Source: Lentisphaerota bacterium
GTDB lineage: Bacteria > Verrucomicrobiota > Kiritimatiellia > PWTM01
DNA: 33,431 nt
Reading direction: 5' to 3'
Assembly (NCBI GenBank): GCA_016873715.1
Contig: VGWF01000048.1
Coordinates: forward strand, 1 to 33,431
Under the pieces are notes generated by a model. That model did not search any database and was not told where the DNA came from. It saw only the letters and a list, made by a program, of their open reading frames with translations. Below, in pieces: positions 23,737 to 32,933 of this stretch (position 1 is the stretch's first letter; each line of letters opens with the position of its first letter). The translations under genes were made by a program, and so were the position numbers.

Positions 23737-25362
23737 ATGAAAAAGGAAGCCGCCTTTGCAACGATGCGATCCCGGATGTGCGGAAGCCCTGCGTTCACAC
23801 TCCTCCTCCTGGCAATGACGTGCCTGGCCTGCTCCGCAGATTCCGTTCGGCTGCCAGGGGTGGGCGCGCCCAACCCGTTTGACGGCGGTGTGGCGCCCGT
23901 GGCCGGCGGTGTCATCGACAAGCTCGTCTTCGGCAGGCTGAAGACCCTGGGGATCGAGCCGGCCCCTCTCTGCACGGATGCGGTCTTTGTTCGCCGGGCG
24001 TTTCTCGATGTGATCGGCACCCTGCCCACGGCACAGGAAGCCCGCGCGTTCATCGAGAGCCGGGATCCCGCCAAGCGCAGCGCGCTCATTGAAGGGTTGC
24101 TGGCGCGGGAGGAGTTTGCGGATTACTGGACGATGAAGTGGTGCAATCTGCTGCGCGTCAAGTCGGAGTTCCCGATCAATCTCTGGCCGAACGCGGTGCA
24201 AGCCTACCATCGATGGATCCGCACCTGCGTGAGGGACAACGTCCCGTATGACCGCTTCGCCCGCGAGATGCTCACCTCCAGCGGCAGCAACTTCCGCAAA
24301 CCGCAGGTCAACTTCTACCGCGCCGTCCAGGGCAAAGACCCGCCATCGCTGGCGCAGGCCGTTGCGCTGACGTTCATGGGAACCCGCGTGGAGACGTGGC
24401 CGAACGAGCGGCGGGCCAACCTGGCGGTGTTCTTCTCGCGCGTCGGCTACAAGATCACCTCCGAGTGGAAGGAGGAGATCGTCTTCTTCGATATCGGCAG
24501 GACAACCGCGACGCCTTCCGCCGTTCTGCCGGACGGGACCACGGTGAATCTGTCGCCGATGCAGGATCCGCGCGCCGTGTTTGCCGACTGGCTTATCCAG
24601 CCGACGAATCCGTGGTTCACGCGTCCCATCGCCAACCGCGCCTGGTGCTGGTTGCTGGGACGCGGCATCCTGCACGAGCCGGACGACATCCGCGCGGACA
24701 ACCCACCGCGCAATCCGGAGTTGCTCCGTTACCTGGAGCAGGAGCTGGTCGCATCGCAGTACGACCTCCGGCGTCTCTTCCGCCTGATCTTGAACTCGCA
24801 GACCTACCAGCTGTCCTGCATCCCCCGCTCCGCCTCTCCCGAAGCCGAAGCGGAGTTCGCCTGCTATCCGCCACGCCGGTTGGAGGCGGAGGTGTTGATT
24901 GACGCGATCAACCAGGTCACCGGCACGACGGAGAAGTACATCAGCCGCATCCCGGAGCCGTTCACCTACGTTCCCGAGGAGAAGCGCTCGATTGCGCTGG
25001 CGGACGCGAGTATCACCAGCGCCTTTCTCGATCTGTTCGGCCGCTGTCCGCGCAACACGGGCCTCGAATCGGAACAACGCAGCCAGCTCCCGACGTCCGC
25101 TCAACAGTTGCATCTGCTGAACTCCAGCCATATCCGCAACAAGCTGGAGCAAGGCCCCACGATTCGCGCGCTTCTGCAGTCCGCACAAAGCCCTCGCGAT
25201 GTGGCGAGCTCGCTCTACTTGACCATTCTGTCGCGTTACCCGGCGGCGGAGGAACTGGCGGCGGTCGAAGCGCATGCGCTGAAGGGCACCAAGCCGGAGC
25301 GGGCCGGAGCGGAGTTGCTTTGGGCGTTGATCAACAGCGCGGAGTTCCAGTTTCGACATTGA
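23737..25362 (+). CDS. DUF1549/DUF1553 domain protein
   Basis: A 541-residue exported protein. A hydrophobic leader (FTLLLLAMTCLACSA) could be a signal peptide or an imperfect lipobox. The DUF1549 part (about residues 55-260) holds FVRRAFLDVIGTLPTAQEAR and FADYWTMKWCNLLRV. The DUF1553 part (about 280-535) holds FTRPIANRAWCWLLGRGI, LNSQTYQLSC and QQLHLLNSSHIRNKLE. Family members are abundant in Planctomycetota and Verrucomicrobiota, usually longer and fused to a cytochrome-c-like N-terminal domain; that domain is absent here. Function is unknown, though their constant pairing with DUF1501 proteins suggests a periplasmic complex. The DUF1501 gene follows after 9 nt. Confidence 0.9.
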   Translation: MKKEAAFATMRSRMCGSPAFTLLLLAMTCLACSADSVRLPGVGAPNPFDGGVAPVAGGVIDKLVFGRLKTLGIEPAPLCTDAVFVRRAFLDVIGTLPTAQEARAFIESRDPAKRSALIEGLLAREEFADYWTMKWCNLLRVKSEFPINLWPNAVQAYHRWIRTCVRDNVPYDRFAREMLTSSGSNFRKPQVNFYRAVQGKDPPSLAQAVALTFMGTRVETWPNERRANLAVFFSRVGYKITSEWKEEIVFFDIGRTTATPSAVLPDGTTVNLSPMQDPRAVFADWLIQPTNPWFTRPIANRAWCWLLGRGILHEPDDIRADNPPRNPELLRYLEQELVASQYDLRRLFRLILNSQTYQLSCIPRSASPEAEAEFACYPPRRLEAEVLIDAINQVTGTTEKYISRIPEPFTYVPEEKRSIALADASITSAFLDLFGRCPRNTGLESEQRSQLPTSAQQLHLLNSSHIRNKLEQGPTIRALLQSAQSPRDVASSLYLTILSRYPAAEELAAVEAHALKGTKPERAGAELLWALINSAEFQFRH

Positions 25363-25371
25363 GTTGTGACT

Positions 25372-26754
25372 ATGAACACACCGAATTCACCCGTTTCCCG
25401 GCGCGACCTGTTGCGCCGCAGTCTGCTCGGCGCGGCGGGGTTGTCTCTCGCCGACAACCCGCTCATCCGTGCCTGGGCCGCATCGCCGCCGTCGCAGATC
25501 ACAGGCAAAGCTAGGTCGGTGATTCAGATCTGGCTCTGGGGTGGCCCGCCGCACCTTGACACGTTCGACCCCAAACCCGACGCCGGCAGGGATTACTCCG
25601 GCCCCTTGACCCAGCCGATCGAAACCAACGTGCGCGGCATGCGGATCGGCCAACTGCTGCCGCTGCTGGCCAGGCAAGCCGACAAGTTCTCGCTGATTCG
25701 CAGTCTGACCCACGGCAGCAACGCCCACGAGACCGCCACCTACATGGTGCAGACCGGCCGCAAAGCGGGCGAGCGGCTGGTCTACCCCTGCGTGGGATCG
25801 GTCGTATCGCTCTTCAAGGGCTACGACGGCGGCTACCAGGGGCAGATCCCACCGTACATTCTCCTCACCGAACCGGTCGGACGATTCGAGGAGGCGGGGT
25901 TTCTGCCGACGCGGTACAAACCCTTCATCACCGGCGGCGATCCGTCGCAGGACCGGTTCGCCGTCGAAGGCGTGGTGGCGGAGGGCATCACGGACCAGCA
26001 ACAGCGCGACCGGCAGGCCCTGCTGGGCAAGCTGGATTCCCTCGGCCGCGCGCTGCCAAGCCACGCTGCGATCAAGGCCCTGGCCCGCTCGCGCGAGCAG
26101 GCCTTCGACCTGATCGTCGGCGACGGCGGCAAGGCGTTCGATGTGTCGCAGGAGAACGAAGCGGTGCGCGATCGTTATGGCCGCACCACGCTGCCCGCGC
26201 AGGCGGTGAACCAGCGTGCGCCGCGAACCCGGTTCGGCCAGGCGTGCCTGGTGGCGAGGCGGCTGGTCGAGCGCGGCGTGCCCTACGTCACCATCAACTA
26301 CCCCGGCTGGGACACCCACAAGGACAACTTCACCGAGATGAACCGGATGCTCCCGGACTTGGACAAGGGATTGGCGGCGCTGCTCGGGGATCTGGCCGAC
26401 CGCGGCCTGCTCGACCGCACGATCGTCTGGGTGGGCGGCGAGTTCGGGCGCACACCGCGCATCGACTGGGACGCCCCTTGGAACGGCGGGCGCGGCCACT
26501 GGGGCGGCGCCTTTTCCGCCCTGGTTGCCGGCGGCGGCTTCAGGGGCGGACAGGTCGTCGGCGCGACCGATGCGCGAGGGGAGGAAGTGAAGGTCCGGCC
26601 CGTTTACCCGAGTGATCTGATTGGGACGATCTACAAACTGCTGGGCATCGATCCCGCCGCCAGCCTGCCCAATCCGCAGGGGCTGGACGCGCGGGTCATG
26701 CCCGCACCGGCCGATGGCACGCCCGCGTCCGGGCTGCTGAACGAGATCCTCTGA
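25372..26754 (+). CDS. DUF1501 protein with twin-arginine signal
   Basis: A 460-residue member of DUF1501, a family of alkaline-phosphatase-like fold. The N-terminus SRRDLLRRSLLGAAGLSLA is a twin-arginine (Tat) signal, so the protein is exported folded. Family marks are IQIWLWGGPPHLDTFDPKP, LIRSLTHGSNAHETATYMV, INYPGWDTHKDNF, TIVWVGGEFGRTP and RGHWGGAFSALVAGGGF. His and Asp residues in these motifs are candidate metal ligands by analogy with sulfatases and phosphatases; the activity is unproven. ATG 25372 is chosen over GTG 25366. The gene stands between the DUF1549/1553 gene and a PPC-domain gene, the standard trio of PVC bacteria. Confidence 0.93.
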   Translation: MNTPNSPVSRRDLLRRSLLGAAGLSLADNPLIRAWAASPPSQITGKARSVIQIWLWGGPPHLDTFDPKPDAGRDYSGPLTQPIETNVRGMRIGQLLPLLARQADKFSLIRSLTHGSNAHETATYMVQTGRKAGERLVYPCVGSVVSLFKGYDGGYQGQIPPYILLTEPVGRFEEAGFLPTRYKPFITGGDPSQDRFAVEGVVAEGITDQQQRDRQALLGKLDSLGRALPSHAAIKALARSREQAFDLIVGDGGKAFDVSQENEAVRDRYGRTTLPAQAVNQRAPRTRFGQACLVARRLVERGVPYVTINYPGWDTHKDNFTEMNRMLPDLDKGLAALLGDLADRGLLDRTIVWVGGEFGRTPRIDWDAPWNGGRGHWGGAFSALVAGGGFRGGQVVGATDARGEEVKVRPVYPSDLIGTIYKLLGIDPAASLPNPQGLDARVMPAPADGTPASGLLNEIL

Positions 26755-26766
26755 TTCGGGGATGCG

Positions 26767-29004
26767 ATGAGCGCTTTGCGATGGTTCATGCCGGTGAGCT
26801 GCCTGTTGCTGGCCGAGACGGCCTCCGCCCAGCAGGGCCTGCCGGGCGATCCGCACGTCGGCTACATCTACCCTGCCGGCGGACGACAGGGCGCGACGTT
26901 CCAGGCGACCATCGGCGGGCGCTATCTGAACGCGACCAGCGTCCACTTCTCCGGCAAGGGCGTCCGCGCCACCATCGTGCGCCAGGATCGCCAGGTTACG
27001 CCCCAGGAACAGCAGACGCTGGTGCAGATGATCACGGCCATCCAGGAGAAACGCCGAGGTGGCCAGGCGATCACGCGCGAGGAGATGCAGCAGGCCGAGG
27101 AGGTCCGCCACAAGCTCGACCAGTTTGGCCGGCGCCTCACCAACCCCGCCCTCGGCGAGTTCATCACCATCGAAGTTTCGATCGCGCCCGACGCGGCGAT
27201 GGGAATCCGCGAGCTGCGCCTGGGCACCGTCGGCGGCCACTCCAATCCGCTGGTGTTCCACGTGGGCGGTCTGCCGGAGGTCAGCAAGCCCGATTGGAAG
27301 AACATCCCAAAGGAAAAGGCCAGCATGGAGGCCCGGATCGATCCCAAGCCGCCGGAGAAGCGGATTGCGCTGCCCGTCGTGCTCAACGGCCAGATCCCGC
27401 CCGGCGGCCACGATCGCTATCGCTTTGCGGCGAGGAAGGACCAGCAACTGGTCGTGGCGGTGCGAGCGCGGGAGCTCATCCCCTTCATCTCCGACGCCGT
27501 GCCGGGGTGGTTCAAGGCCTCGGTTTGGATCACCGATGCGGCCGGCGAGGAGCTCTGCTCCTCCGACGATCGCCAGTTCCTCTCCGACCCGGCCTTGGCA
27601 TTCCAAGCTCCCGCCGATGGCGAGTACGTGCTGCACATCAAGGACGCGCTTTACCGCGGGCGGGAGGATTTCGTCTACCGCATCACGATCGGCGAATTGC
27701 CGCTGGTGGACGCGGTCTTCCCGCTGGGCGGAAGAACCGGCACGACGCTCCTCCTCGACGTCACGGGCCAGAACCTGCCCTTCAAGCGGTTGACGCTGGA
27801 TCTGAAGGACAGGGCCGCAGGCGTCTGCCCGCTTGCACTCAGCGGGATCGTCAATCGTGTTTCCGTGGCAGCCGATCCCTTGCCCGAAGGCGGAGAGAAG
27901 GAACCCAACAACGATATCGCCTCCGCGCAGGCCGTGAAGCTGCCCCTCGTCATCAACGGCCGGATCGATCGCCCCGGCGACGTCGACACCTATCGCTTCG
28001 AGGGCAAGGCCGGCGACCGCATCGTCGCGGACGTCATCGCCCGACGGCTCGACTCTCCCCTGGATTCCTTCCTGCTCATCACCGACGCCACCGGCAAGCA
28101 GGTCGCCTTCAACGATGACCGCGAGGACAGAAGCGCGGGCCTTGGCACCCACCACGCCGATTCCTACCTCGCCTTCACGCTCCCCTCGGCCGGGCCCTGG
28201 TTCATCCACCTCGGCGACATGCAGCAGGACGGCGGCCCTGCCCACGGCTACCGCGTGCGGCTTGGCGCCCCGCGGCCGGACTTCGAACTGCGGGCCACTC
28301 CCTCGGCCCTGAACGTCCGCGGCGGTGCGTCGGTTCCCGTCACCGTGCACGCGCTGCGCAAGGACGGCTTCGCCGGCGCCATCGAACTTCGACTCAATGG
28401 CGCGCCCGAGGGAATCACCCTCTCGGGGGCTCGCATCGCGGCCAACCAGGACAGCGTCCGCTTCACCCTCAACGCCGTCCCCTCCGCCCGCCTGGATCCG
28501 TTCAACATCCGGATTGAGGGCCGCGCCATCGTCGACGGTCGCGAGGTCGTCCGCCCCGCCCTCCCGGCGGACGACGTGATGCAGGCCTTCGCCTACCGCC
28601 ATCTCGTGCCCGCGCAGGAACAGAAGCTGTCGATCGTCGGCCGATACCGCCCGGGGGTGGGCGCGAAGATCCTGTCGTCCACGCCGCTGCGGATCCCCGC
28701 GGGTGGCACGGTACCGATCCGCGTCTTCATGCCCGCGGGACCGATCATCAACCGGATCGACTTCGAGCTGAGCCAGCCGCCGATGGGGGTCACGATCAAG
28801 GCCACAGACGCAGGCGACGGCCAGGGGACGGAGATCGTTCTGCAATCCGATCGCGCCCAAAGCAACGTCGGAACCCGGGGAAACCTCATCATCACCGCGT
28901 CCGTCCCCGCCCCGGTCGAGACCGGCCGCAACCCCGGCGGCGTTGCGCGCCGCATCCCGCTGGGCGCCCTGCCCGCGATTCCGTTCGAGATCGTTGCGCG
29001 CTGA
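26767..29004 (+). CDS. Secreted PPC (pre-peptidase C-terminal) domain protein
   Basis: A 745-residue exported protein; signal peptide at residues about 1-21, ending ETASA. An IPT/TIG-like opening (VGYIYPAGGRQGATFQATI, about 31-49) is followed by a charged helical insertion (about 75-125, rich in Gln, Glu and Arg). At least two PPC-type beta domains come next: VLNGQIPPGGHDRYRF near 207 and EPNNDIASAQAVKLPLVING near 378, the latter continuing into DRPGDVDTYRFEGKAGD. EPNN followed by a G-I/D-x-DxDxYxF pattern is the PPC hallmark. These domains probably mediate surface or partner binding. It starts 12 nt after the DUF1501 gene and closes the trio. Confidence 0.88.
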   Translation: MSALRWFMPVSCLLLAETASAQQGLPGDPHVGYIYPAGGRQGATFQATIGGRYLNATSVHFSGKGVRATIVRQDRQVTPQEQQTLVQMITAIQEKRRGGQAITREEMQQAEEVRHKLDQFGRRLTNPALGEFITIEVSIAPDAAMGIRELRLGTVGGHSNPLVFHVGGLPEVSKPDWKNIPKEKASMEARIDPKPPEKRIALPVVLNGQIPPGGHDRYRFAARKDQQLVVAVRARELIPFISDAVPGWFKASVWITDAAGEELCSSDDRQFLSDPALAFQAPADGEYVLHIKDALYRGREDFVYRITIGELPLVDAVFPLGGRTGTTLLLDVTGQNLPFKRLTLDLKDRAAGVCPLALSGIVNRVSVAADPLPEGGEKEPNNDIASAQAVKLPLVINGRIDRPGDVDTYRFEGKAGDRIVADVIARRLDSPLDSFLLITDATGKQVAFNDDREDRSAGLGTHHADSYLAFTLPSAGPWFIHLGDMQQDGGPAHGYRVRLGAPRPDFELRATPSALNVRGGASVPVTVHALRKDGFAGAIELRLNGAPEGITLSGARIAANQDSVRFTLNAVPSARLDPFNIRIEGRAIVDGREVVRPALPADDVMQAFAYRHLVPAQEQKLSIVGRYRPGVGAKILSSTPLRIPAGGTVPIRVFMPAGPIINRIDFELSQPPMGVTIKATDAGDGQGTEIVLQSDRAQSNVGTRGNLIITASVPAPVETGRNPGGVARRIPLGALPAIPFEIVAR

Positions 29005-29015
29005 GCGCTCGCTGC

Positions 29016-29030
29016 GACCGGAAGCCGGTC
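29016..29030. terminator. Short hairpin between convergent genes
   Basis: GACCGG and CCGGTC flank AAG, a perfect 6-bp stem with a 3-nt loop in the 61-nt gap between the PPC-domain gene and the oppositely oriented sialidase-like gene. No T-run on either side, so a weak candidate. Confidence 0.3.
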
Positions 29031-29065
29031 AAGGACACGAACCGGCAGACCCGACAGGCCCGCCG

Positions 29066-30814
29066 TCAGCGCACCTCGGCGTCCACGGTTTCGAGCTGGA
29101 TGCCCGGGCCCGGCTTGCTTCCTGCGGCCACGATATGCAGGTAGCTCACGCCATTGGGCGCGGGATGCCTCGGATGGAGCGTGCCGGCGGGCCGGCCATC
29201 CACCGAGACGCGGCAGGCGCCGCCGGATTCGGCGCCGGACCATTCGAGCAGCAGCATGCAATCGGTGTCGGGCTTCAGTGCAACCGAGCCGGGGGGGTCG
29301 CCGGGGGCGAGTCGCAGCGTGTAGACGGAGACGTCGGAAGCGGTGCGGTCGCACGCGCTGAAGAGGCGATCCATCAGGCTGAGATGAACGCCCGCCGAAC
29401 CGGCCGGGAGCCGGAAGCGCAAGGCGATGCGGCCGGCCTGCCCCGCGGGGAAGTTCCACGCGGCGCCGCCGGAGCGGTAGTCGGCGCCGGAGTGCTCGTT
29501 CACCAACTCCGGATCGTCGAGGAAGGCGATGTCGAGGACGTTCACGCCCGGCCGCGACGGATGCGGGACGACCTTCGCCGCCGGCTTGCGGTTGTAGGCG
29601 CAGTGCCCGCGCGGCACGGGAAGGAAGGTGTGGTGGGTCCAGTCGCCCGCGCCGTTGGAGAAGTCGCCCGTGCGTTTCTTCTCGAGCAGCCAGCGTGTGT
29701 CCATGATGGCGAGTCGCCGGTGATTGACATGCTGTCCGTAGGCAATCAGCACGCGATGCTCGTCGAGCGGCACGAACTCGGCCTGATGGTTGCCCCGGTC
29801 CTGCGGGCCGCCCCAGGTGGCGTAGTCAGCGCGGGCGCGATGTTCGTCGAGGCCCACCTCTCGAAAGCCGCTCCAGGTCAGGCCTTCGTCGTCGGAGATG
29901 GCCGCGTGAAGGGTGTCGCGGTTCGTGAAGGCGTCCTCGCCTTTGCCGGTGGCCGTCGGAAGTTCGGGCAGCGGCGATTGGTTCGTCCAGAGAAAGAGCA
30001 GCCGCCCATCGGGCAGCCGACCCAGCGTGGGCATGGTGAGCGTGCCGGCGAAACGCGAGGGCTTCCCCTCGCTCCACGTTTCCCCGCGGTCCTTCGAGAA
30101 CGACTCGTAGTGGTAATCCTGCGAGGTGCGCAGCAGCGCCCACAGCGTGCCGTCCTTCAACTCCGCCACCGTGGCTTCGACCGCAATGTTCTGCCAACGC
30201 AGGCCGCGATGAATGCCGCCGACGGTGTGCGGCGGCGACAGGATGACGGTCTTCGACTTCCGCCAGTTCAGCCCGCCATCATCGGATAGCCACATGGTCG
30301 TGCCATTGCCATGCGTCGGCAGCACGATGCGCCGGCCGCCGTCAATGAAGAGCGGCGTGCGCATGATGCCGGGAAGGGTGAGCAAGTCATCCCGCTGCTC
30401 GCGCCACGTCTCGCGGGTGCGGCCGTCTTTCGTCACCGCGGCCCAGCGGCCGTCCAGCCCGCCGCGCGAGAGGAACACATGGTCCTTGATGGGTTGCACG
30501 CGGAGGTACTCGCCGGTGGCGGGATTCCGCGCGAAAGCGGGGGACTCCTTGCTCATGCCGCCGTAATTCGGAGGGTAATCCGGACCGGCCTTCTCGTAGC
30601 TCCACGTCTCGCCATTGTCACGGCTGACCAGGTAGCCGGGCCGCGCGCGGTCGCCATCGTAGTGGCGGATCTCCGTGGCGCTCACCCGCACGAGTCCGCG
30701 CCCCGCGTCCGCCGGCGGCGTGCCGACAACCCGAGGGGGCGGATACGCATCGGCGCGCAGCGCCGCCAGGGGCGCGAGCACGAGGGCGACGAGAAGATGG
30801 CGGGCGCGCATCAT
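29066..30814 (-). CDS. Secreted sialidase-like (BNR/Asp-box) protein
   Basis: A 582-residue exported protein. The signal peptide LLVALVLAPLAALRADA is the same type as in the plus-strand cluster. Four Asp boxes are visible: SRDNGETW (about residues 58-65), SDDGGLNW, SKDRGETW and SDDEGLTW, so the N-terminal two-thirds is a six-bladed propeller. The final part (from about residue 410) is a beta-sandwich with a Gly-rich closing region. The fold is that of exo-sialidases and related proteins; the arginine triad of true sialidases cannot be confirmed from sequence alone, so another glycan specificity is possible. ATG 30814 is directly followed by a second ATG (30811); no strong Shine-Dalgarno is seen. 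It is transcribed towards the PPC-domain gene. Confidence 0.87.
   Translation of the reverse strand: MMRARHLLVALVLAPLAALRADAYPPPRVVGTPPADAGRGLVRVSATEIRHYDGDRARPGYLVSRDNGETWSYEKAGPDYPPNYGGMSKESPAFARNPATGEYLRVQPIKDHVFLSRGGLDGRWAAVTKDGRTRETWREQRDDLLTLPGIMRTPLFIDGGRRIVLPTHGNGTTMWLSDDGGLNWRKSKTVILSPPHTVGGIHRGLRWQNIAVEATVAELKDGTLWALLRTSQDYHYESFSKDRGETWSEGKPSRFAGTLTMPTLGRLPDGRLLFLWTNQSPLPELPTATGKGEDAFTNRDTLHAAISDDEGLTWSGFREVGLDEHRARADYATWGGPQDRGNHQAEFVPLDEHRVLIAYGQHVNHRRLAIMDTRWLLEKKRTGDFSNGAGDWTHHTFLPVPRGHCAYNRKPAAKVVPHPSRPGVNVLDIAFLDDPELVNEHSGADYRSGGAAWNFPAGQAGRIALRFRLPAGSAGVHLSLMDRLFSACDRTASDVSVYTLRLAPGDPPGSVALKPDTDCMLLLEWSGAESGGACRVSVDGRPAGTLHPRHPAPNGVSYLHIVAAGSKPGPGIQLETVDAEVR
30765..30793 (-). 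repeat. Signal-peptide-coding block, copy 9 (minus strand)
   Basis: 24 of 29 nt match the consensus block when read on the minus strand. It is the only copy outside the plus-strand cluster. Confidence 0.5.
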
Positions 30815-31072
30815 GGCGGAAGACCAGCGCGAGACTACATCGTGTGCGGGAGAAGCCGGGCAACGACCCCGATACCCACTCGCAGCGGAGGAGAACCTGG
30901 TTCCACGGGTCCCCCAACCCGCTCCGACCACGGCTCGCGCGCCGATCATCATGCACCCTCCGCCTTTTCGATGCCGTCCTCGTTTCGGCGGACAGACTGC
31001 ATCGACGGCGCGGACGAGTCAACCGGCGGCTCCCGGGCGCCCGACTTCGACCCCGCCAACGCGCGCACGTTC

Positions 31073-31156
31073 TTGTCTTCCCTTCGGCACTCTGGCAGCT
31101 TCGCCGCCATGAGACTACTGCTCCAGGCAGTTCCCGAAGGACGGGCGCCCGCGCCG
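31073..31156 (+). repeat. Dispersed 82-84 nt element, copy 2
   Basis: This is the partner of 23588-23669, in the same orientation. It ends 91 nt before the start of the TIM-barrel gene. It keeps the pairing CTGGCAG / CTG-CT-CCAG, with a fully paired base where copy 1 has a G-U pair. Confidence 0.7.
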
Positions 31157-31169
31157 CCCGATGAGCGAT

Positions 31170-31181
31170 TTCTTGCAAGAA
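31170..31181. promoter_or_regulatory. Perfect 12-nt palindrome, candidate operator
   Basis: TTCTTGCAAGAA is its own reverse complement and lies 66 nt upstream of the start at 31248, just after the dispersed element. A site of this length could bind a dimeric regulator. This is based only on symmetry and position. Confidence 0.35.
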
Positions 31182-31247
31182 GGATGCGCCATCCGAACCG
31201 CTCCACAACGCCCTCGAAACCCACCACAAGCATCTGAGCTATCCACA

Positions 31248-32933
31248 ATGCACCACCCCATAAGTATCCAAAGAGCGAAACGGATCGCGGCGTTCCTGTT
31301 CCTTTCAGTCGCCGGAGCACTCGCTGCGGAAGAGAATCCCTACCGCTATTGGCCAAGCTACCAGAAGGTCCCCTTGACGGATTATGCTGAACCAACGTGG
31401 ACTCCTCACAACACGATAGCAACGGGGTGGGATTTCTCCCTCCCCCCGTCTGTCACCGTCAGCCCTCGCTCCTATCTGGTCTTCGCGAGGATCTTCAATC
31501 TCTCCAAGGAACCCAAGCTCCCTCCCGTTCGCATCAAGGCGAATCCCGTTCTTTCCATATGGGTCGAGTGGAAGGAACTGGAGCCGGAGAGAGACCGCTA
31601 CGACTTTGAACGACTCAAGTCGTTCATTGGCCTGGCCGCCGCCGCCGGATACGGTGTCGAGATCCGCCCCATAACCGCCATAGCCGCGAGGAATGGGGAC
31701 AGGACTCGGGGTTCGGTTCCCGGGTATGTCACCGCTTTGGGCACCCCTATTCTCAATGATCCTCCGAAGAAGGGGGACGGAATCAGTCACTATGATCCAT
31801 CCCATCCCGACTTCCACCGCCGATACATGAAGCTGGTACAAGCCTTTGGGAAGTCTGGGATTCCCACAAACCCCACAGTCAAATCCATCGTTGTCGGCTA
31901 TTCATCCGAGACCTACGGGGACGAGGGAATTGGAGATTGCTCCAAGCAACACGTTATGGAGCGGCTGGATGCCTGGGCTCACGCCTGCCAGGGGGTCGCC
32001 GGCAAAGTCATGATGTGCGGGAAGAGCGAATACGGCTTCTCCAAAGGCTTCGGATTCCGCGATGGCATGGTGGAGGTCTACATGTACCAGATACCCGATG
32101 CCGCCAACGGTCAGTTCATTGATGAGAACGGCTATCTGACCACGGACGAAAAGGCGCCCATCATTGCAAAGGGGGGCTTGAACGGAGACGAGAACGAGAC
32201 CTATGAAGAGAAGATGAGCTTTCGGTTTGGCCCCACAACTCTCTTCCCCTACCGATACTTCTCCTCAACGCTGAGGGCGATTCAACTGCGCAAGAACATC
32301 ATCCTCTTGAATGACTTCTCACCCATCCCTGACCTCACCGCCTATCTCTCCCTTGAAATGGGACGCACGGTGAAGGACACCCCTGACGTCTGGTGCCTTC
32401 TTCGCGAGAATCAAATGCAGCCATGGTCCTACAATGGCCGGGCCAAGGAGATGGGCTATTATGGGGACTTCAGCACATCCAGACCTGTTCCGTGCAAGAA
32501 CTTCGAGCGATGGCTCTACCAGCGCGATTCGGAGGGATATGAAACCCAAGCCGTCCTTCCGATCCCCACGTCGCCCAACCATTGGATGATGGCCCCAGGA
32601 CATGACAAGGACCTCATTGCACGAGCAGGAACGAGAATCGGATTTGCGGTGGACGATCGATTCCTTCCCGAGACTCCTCAATCCGTGACTTTCAAGATCA
32701 CCTTCCACGACGGCGTCAGAGGCACCATGAACCTGGTTTATGAGGGAGCCTCCGGCCGAGTCCAGTATCCGATCATCGCCACCGGCAACGATGTCATTCG
32801 AACCGCCACCGTCCACACCACCGTTCTCTTCAAAGCCAAAGGCCTTGCCTACGACTTTGAGATCCATTCCCCTGAGAAAGTCCCCGTTTCCATCGTCCGC
32901 GTGATCAGGTCTCCCGAGAAAGCGAAGCCATGA
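31248..32933 (+). CDS. Secreted TIM-barrel glycoside-hydrolase-like protein
   Basis: A 561-residue exported protein; the signal peptide (IAAFLFLSVAGALAAEE) is unlike the common cluster type. Near residues 98-135, the run from LSIWVEWKELEPERDRYDFE through to YGVEIRPI is the beta1-beta2 opening of GH42-like and other clan-A barrels. The C-terminal part (from about residue 455) is a beta-sandwich. YSSETYGDEG (about 221-230) may hold a catalytic Glu, but this is not certain. Base composition is clearly less GC-rich than its neighbours, with more A/T third positions, which suggests a different origin. ATG 31248 is chosen because it puts the signal peptide at the N-terminus; upstream in-frame codons overlap the intergenic repeat region. 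Family assignment is tentative. Confidence 0.65.
   Translation: MHHPISIQRAKRIAAFLFLSVAGALAAEENPYRYWPSYQKVPLTDYAEPTWTPHNTIATGWDFSLPPSVTVSPRSYLVFARIFNLSKEPKLPPVRIKANPVLSIWVEWKELEPERDRYDFERLKSFIGLAAAAGYGVEIRPITAIAARNGDRTRGSVPGYVTALGTPILNDPPKKGDGISHYDPSHPDFHRRYMKLVQAFGKSGIPTNPTVKSIVVGYSSETYGDEGIGDCSKQHVMERLDAWAHACQGVAGKVMMCGKSEYGFSKGFGFRDGMVEVYMYQIPDAANGQFIDENGYLTTDEKAPIIAKGGLNGDENETYEEKMSFRFGPTTLFPYRYFSSTLRAIQLRKNIILLNDFSPIPDLTAYLSLEMGRTVKDTPDVWCLLRENQMQPWSYNGRAKEMGYYGDFSTSRPVPCKNFERWLYQRDSEGYETQAVLPIPTSPNHWMMAPGHDKDLIARAGTRIGFAVDDRFLPETPQSVTFKITFHDGVRGTMNLVYEGASGRVQYPIIATGNDVIRTATVHTTVLFKAKGLAYDFEIHSPEKVPVSIVRVIRSPEKAKP

Larger units (their letters stand above)
30815..31247. other. Divergent intergenic region
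   Basis: About 433 nt between the minus-strand sialidase-like gene and the plus-strand TIM-barrel gene. No gene is recognised. It contains the second dispersed element (31073-31156) and a 12-nt palindrome (31170-31181). Divergent promoters are expected, but no convincing -35/-10 pair is seen. Confidence 0.6.

Noticed and set aside
22157-23740. A plus-strand open frame of over 500 codons opposite the oxidoreductase and through the intergenic repeat
   Set aside because: Antisense to a confident Gfo/Idh/MocA gene; composition is typical of shadow frames.
23763-23830. Confident lipoprotein signal in the DUF1549/1553 protein
   Set aside because: The residues before the candidate cysteine (TCLAC) do not fit the lipobox well at position -3, so only an export signal is claimed.
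25387-28860. A very long open frame (over 1100 codons) on the minus strand opposite the DUF1501 and PPC genes
   Set aside because: It mirrors two well-supported genes codon for codon, is Arg/Ala/Val/Gly-rich without recognisable domains, and arises because GC-rich third positions suppress stops on the opposite strand.
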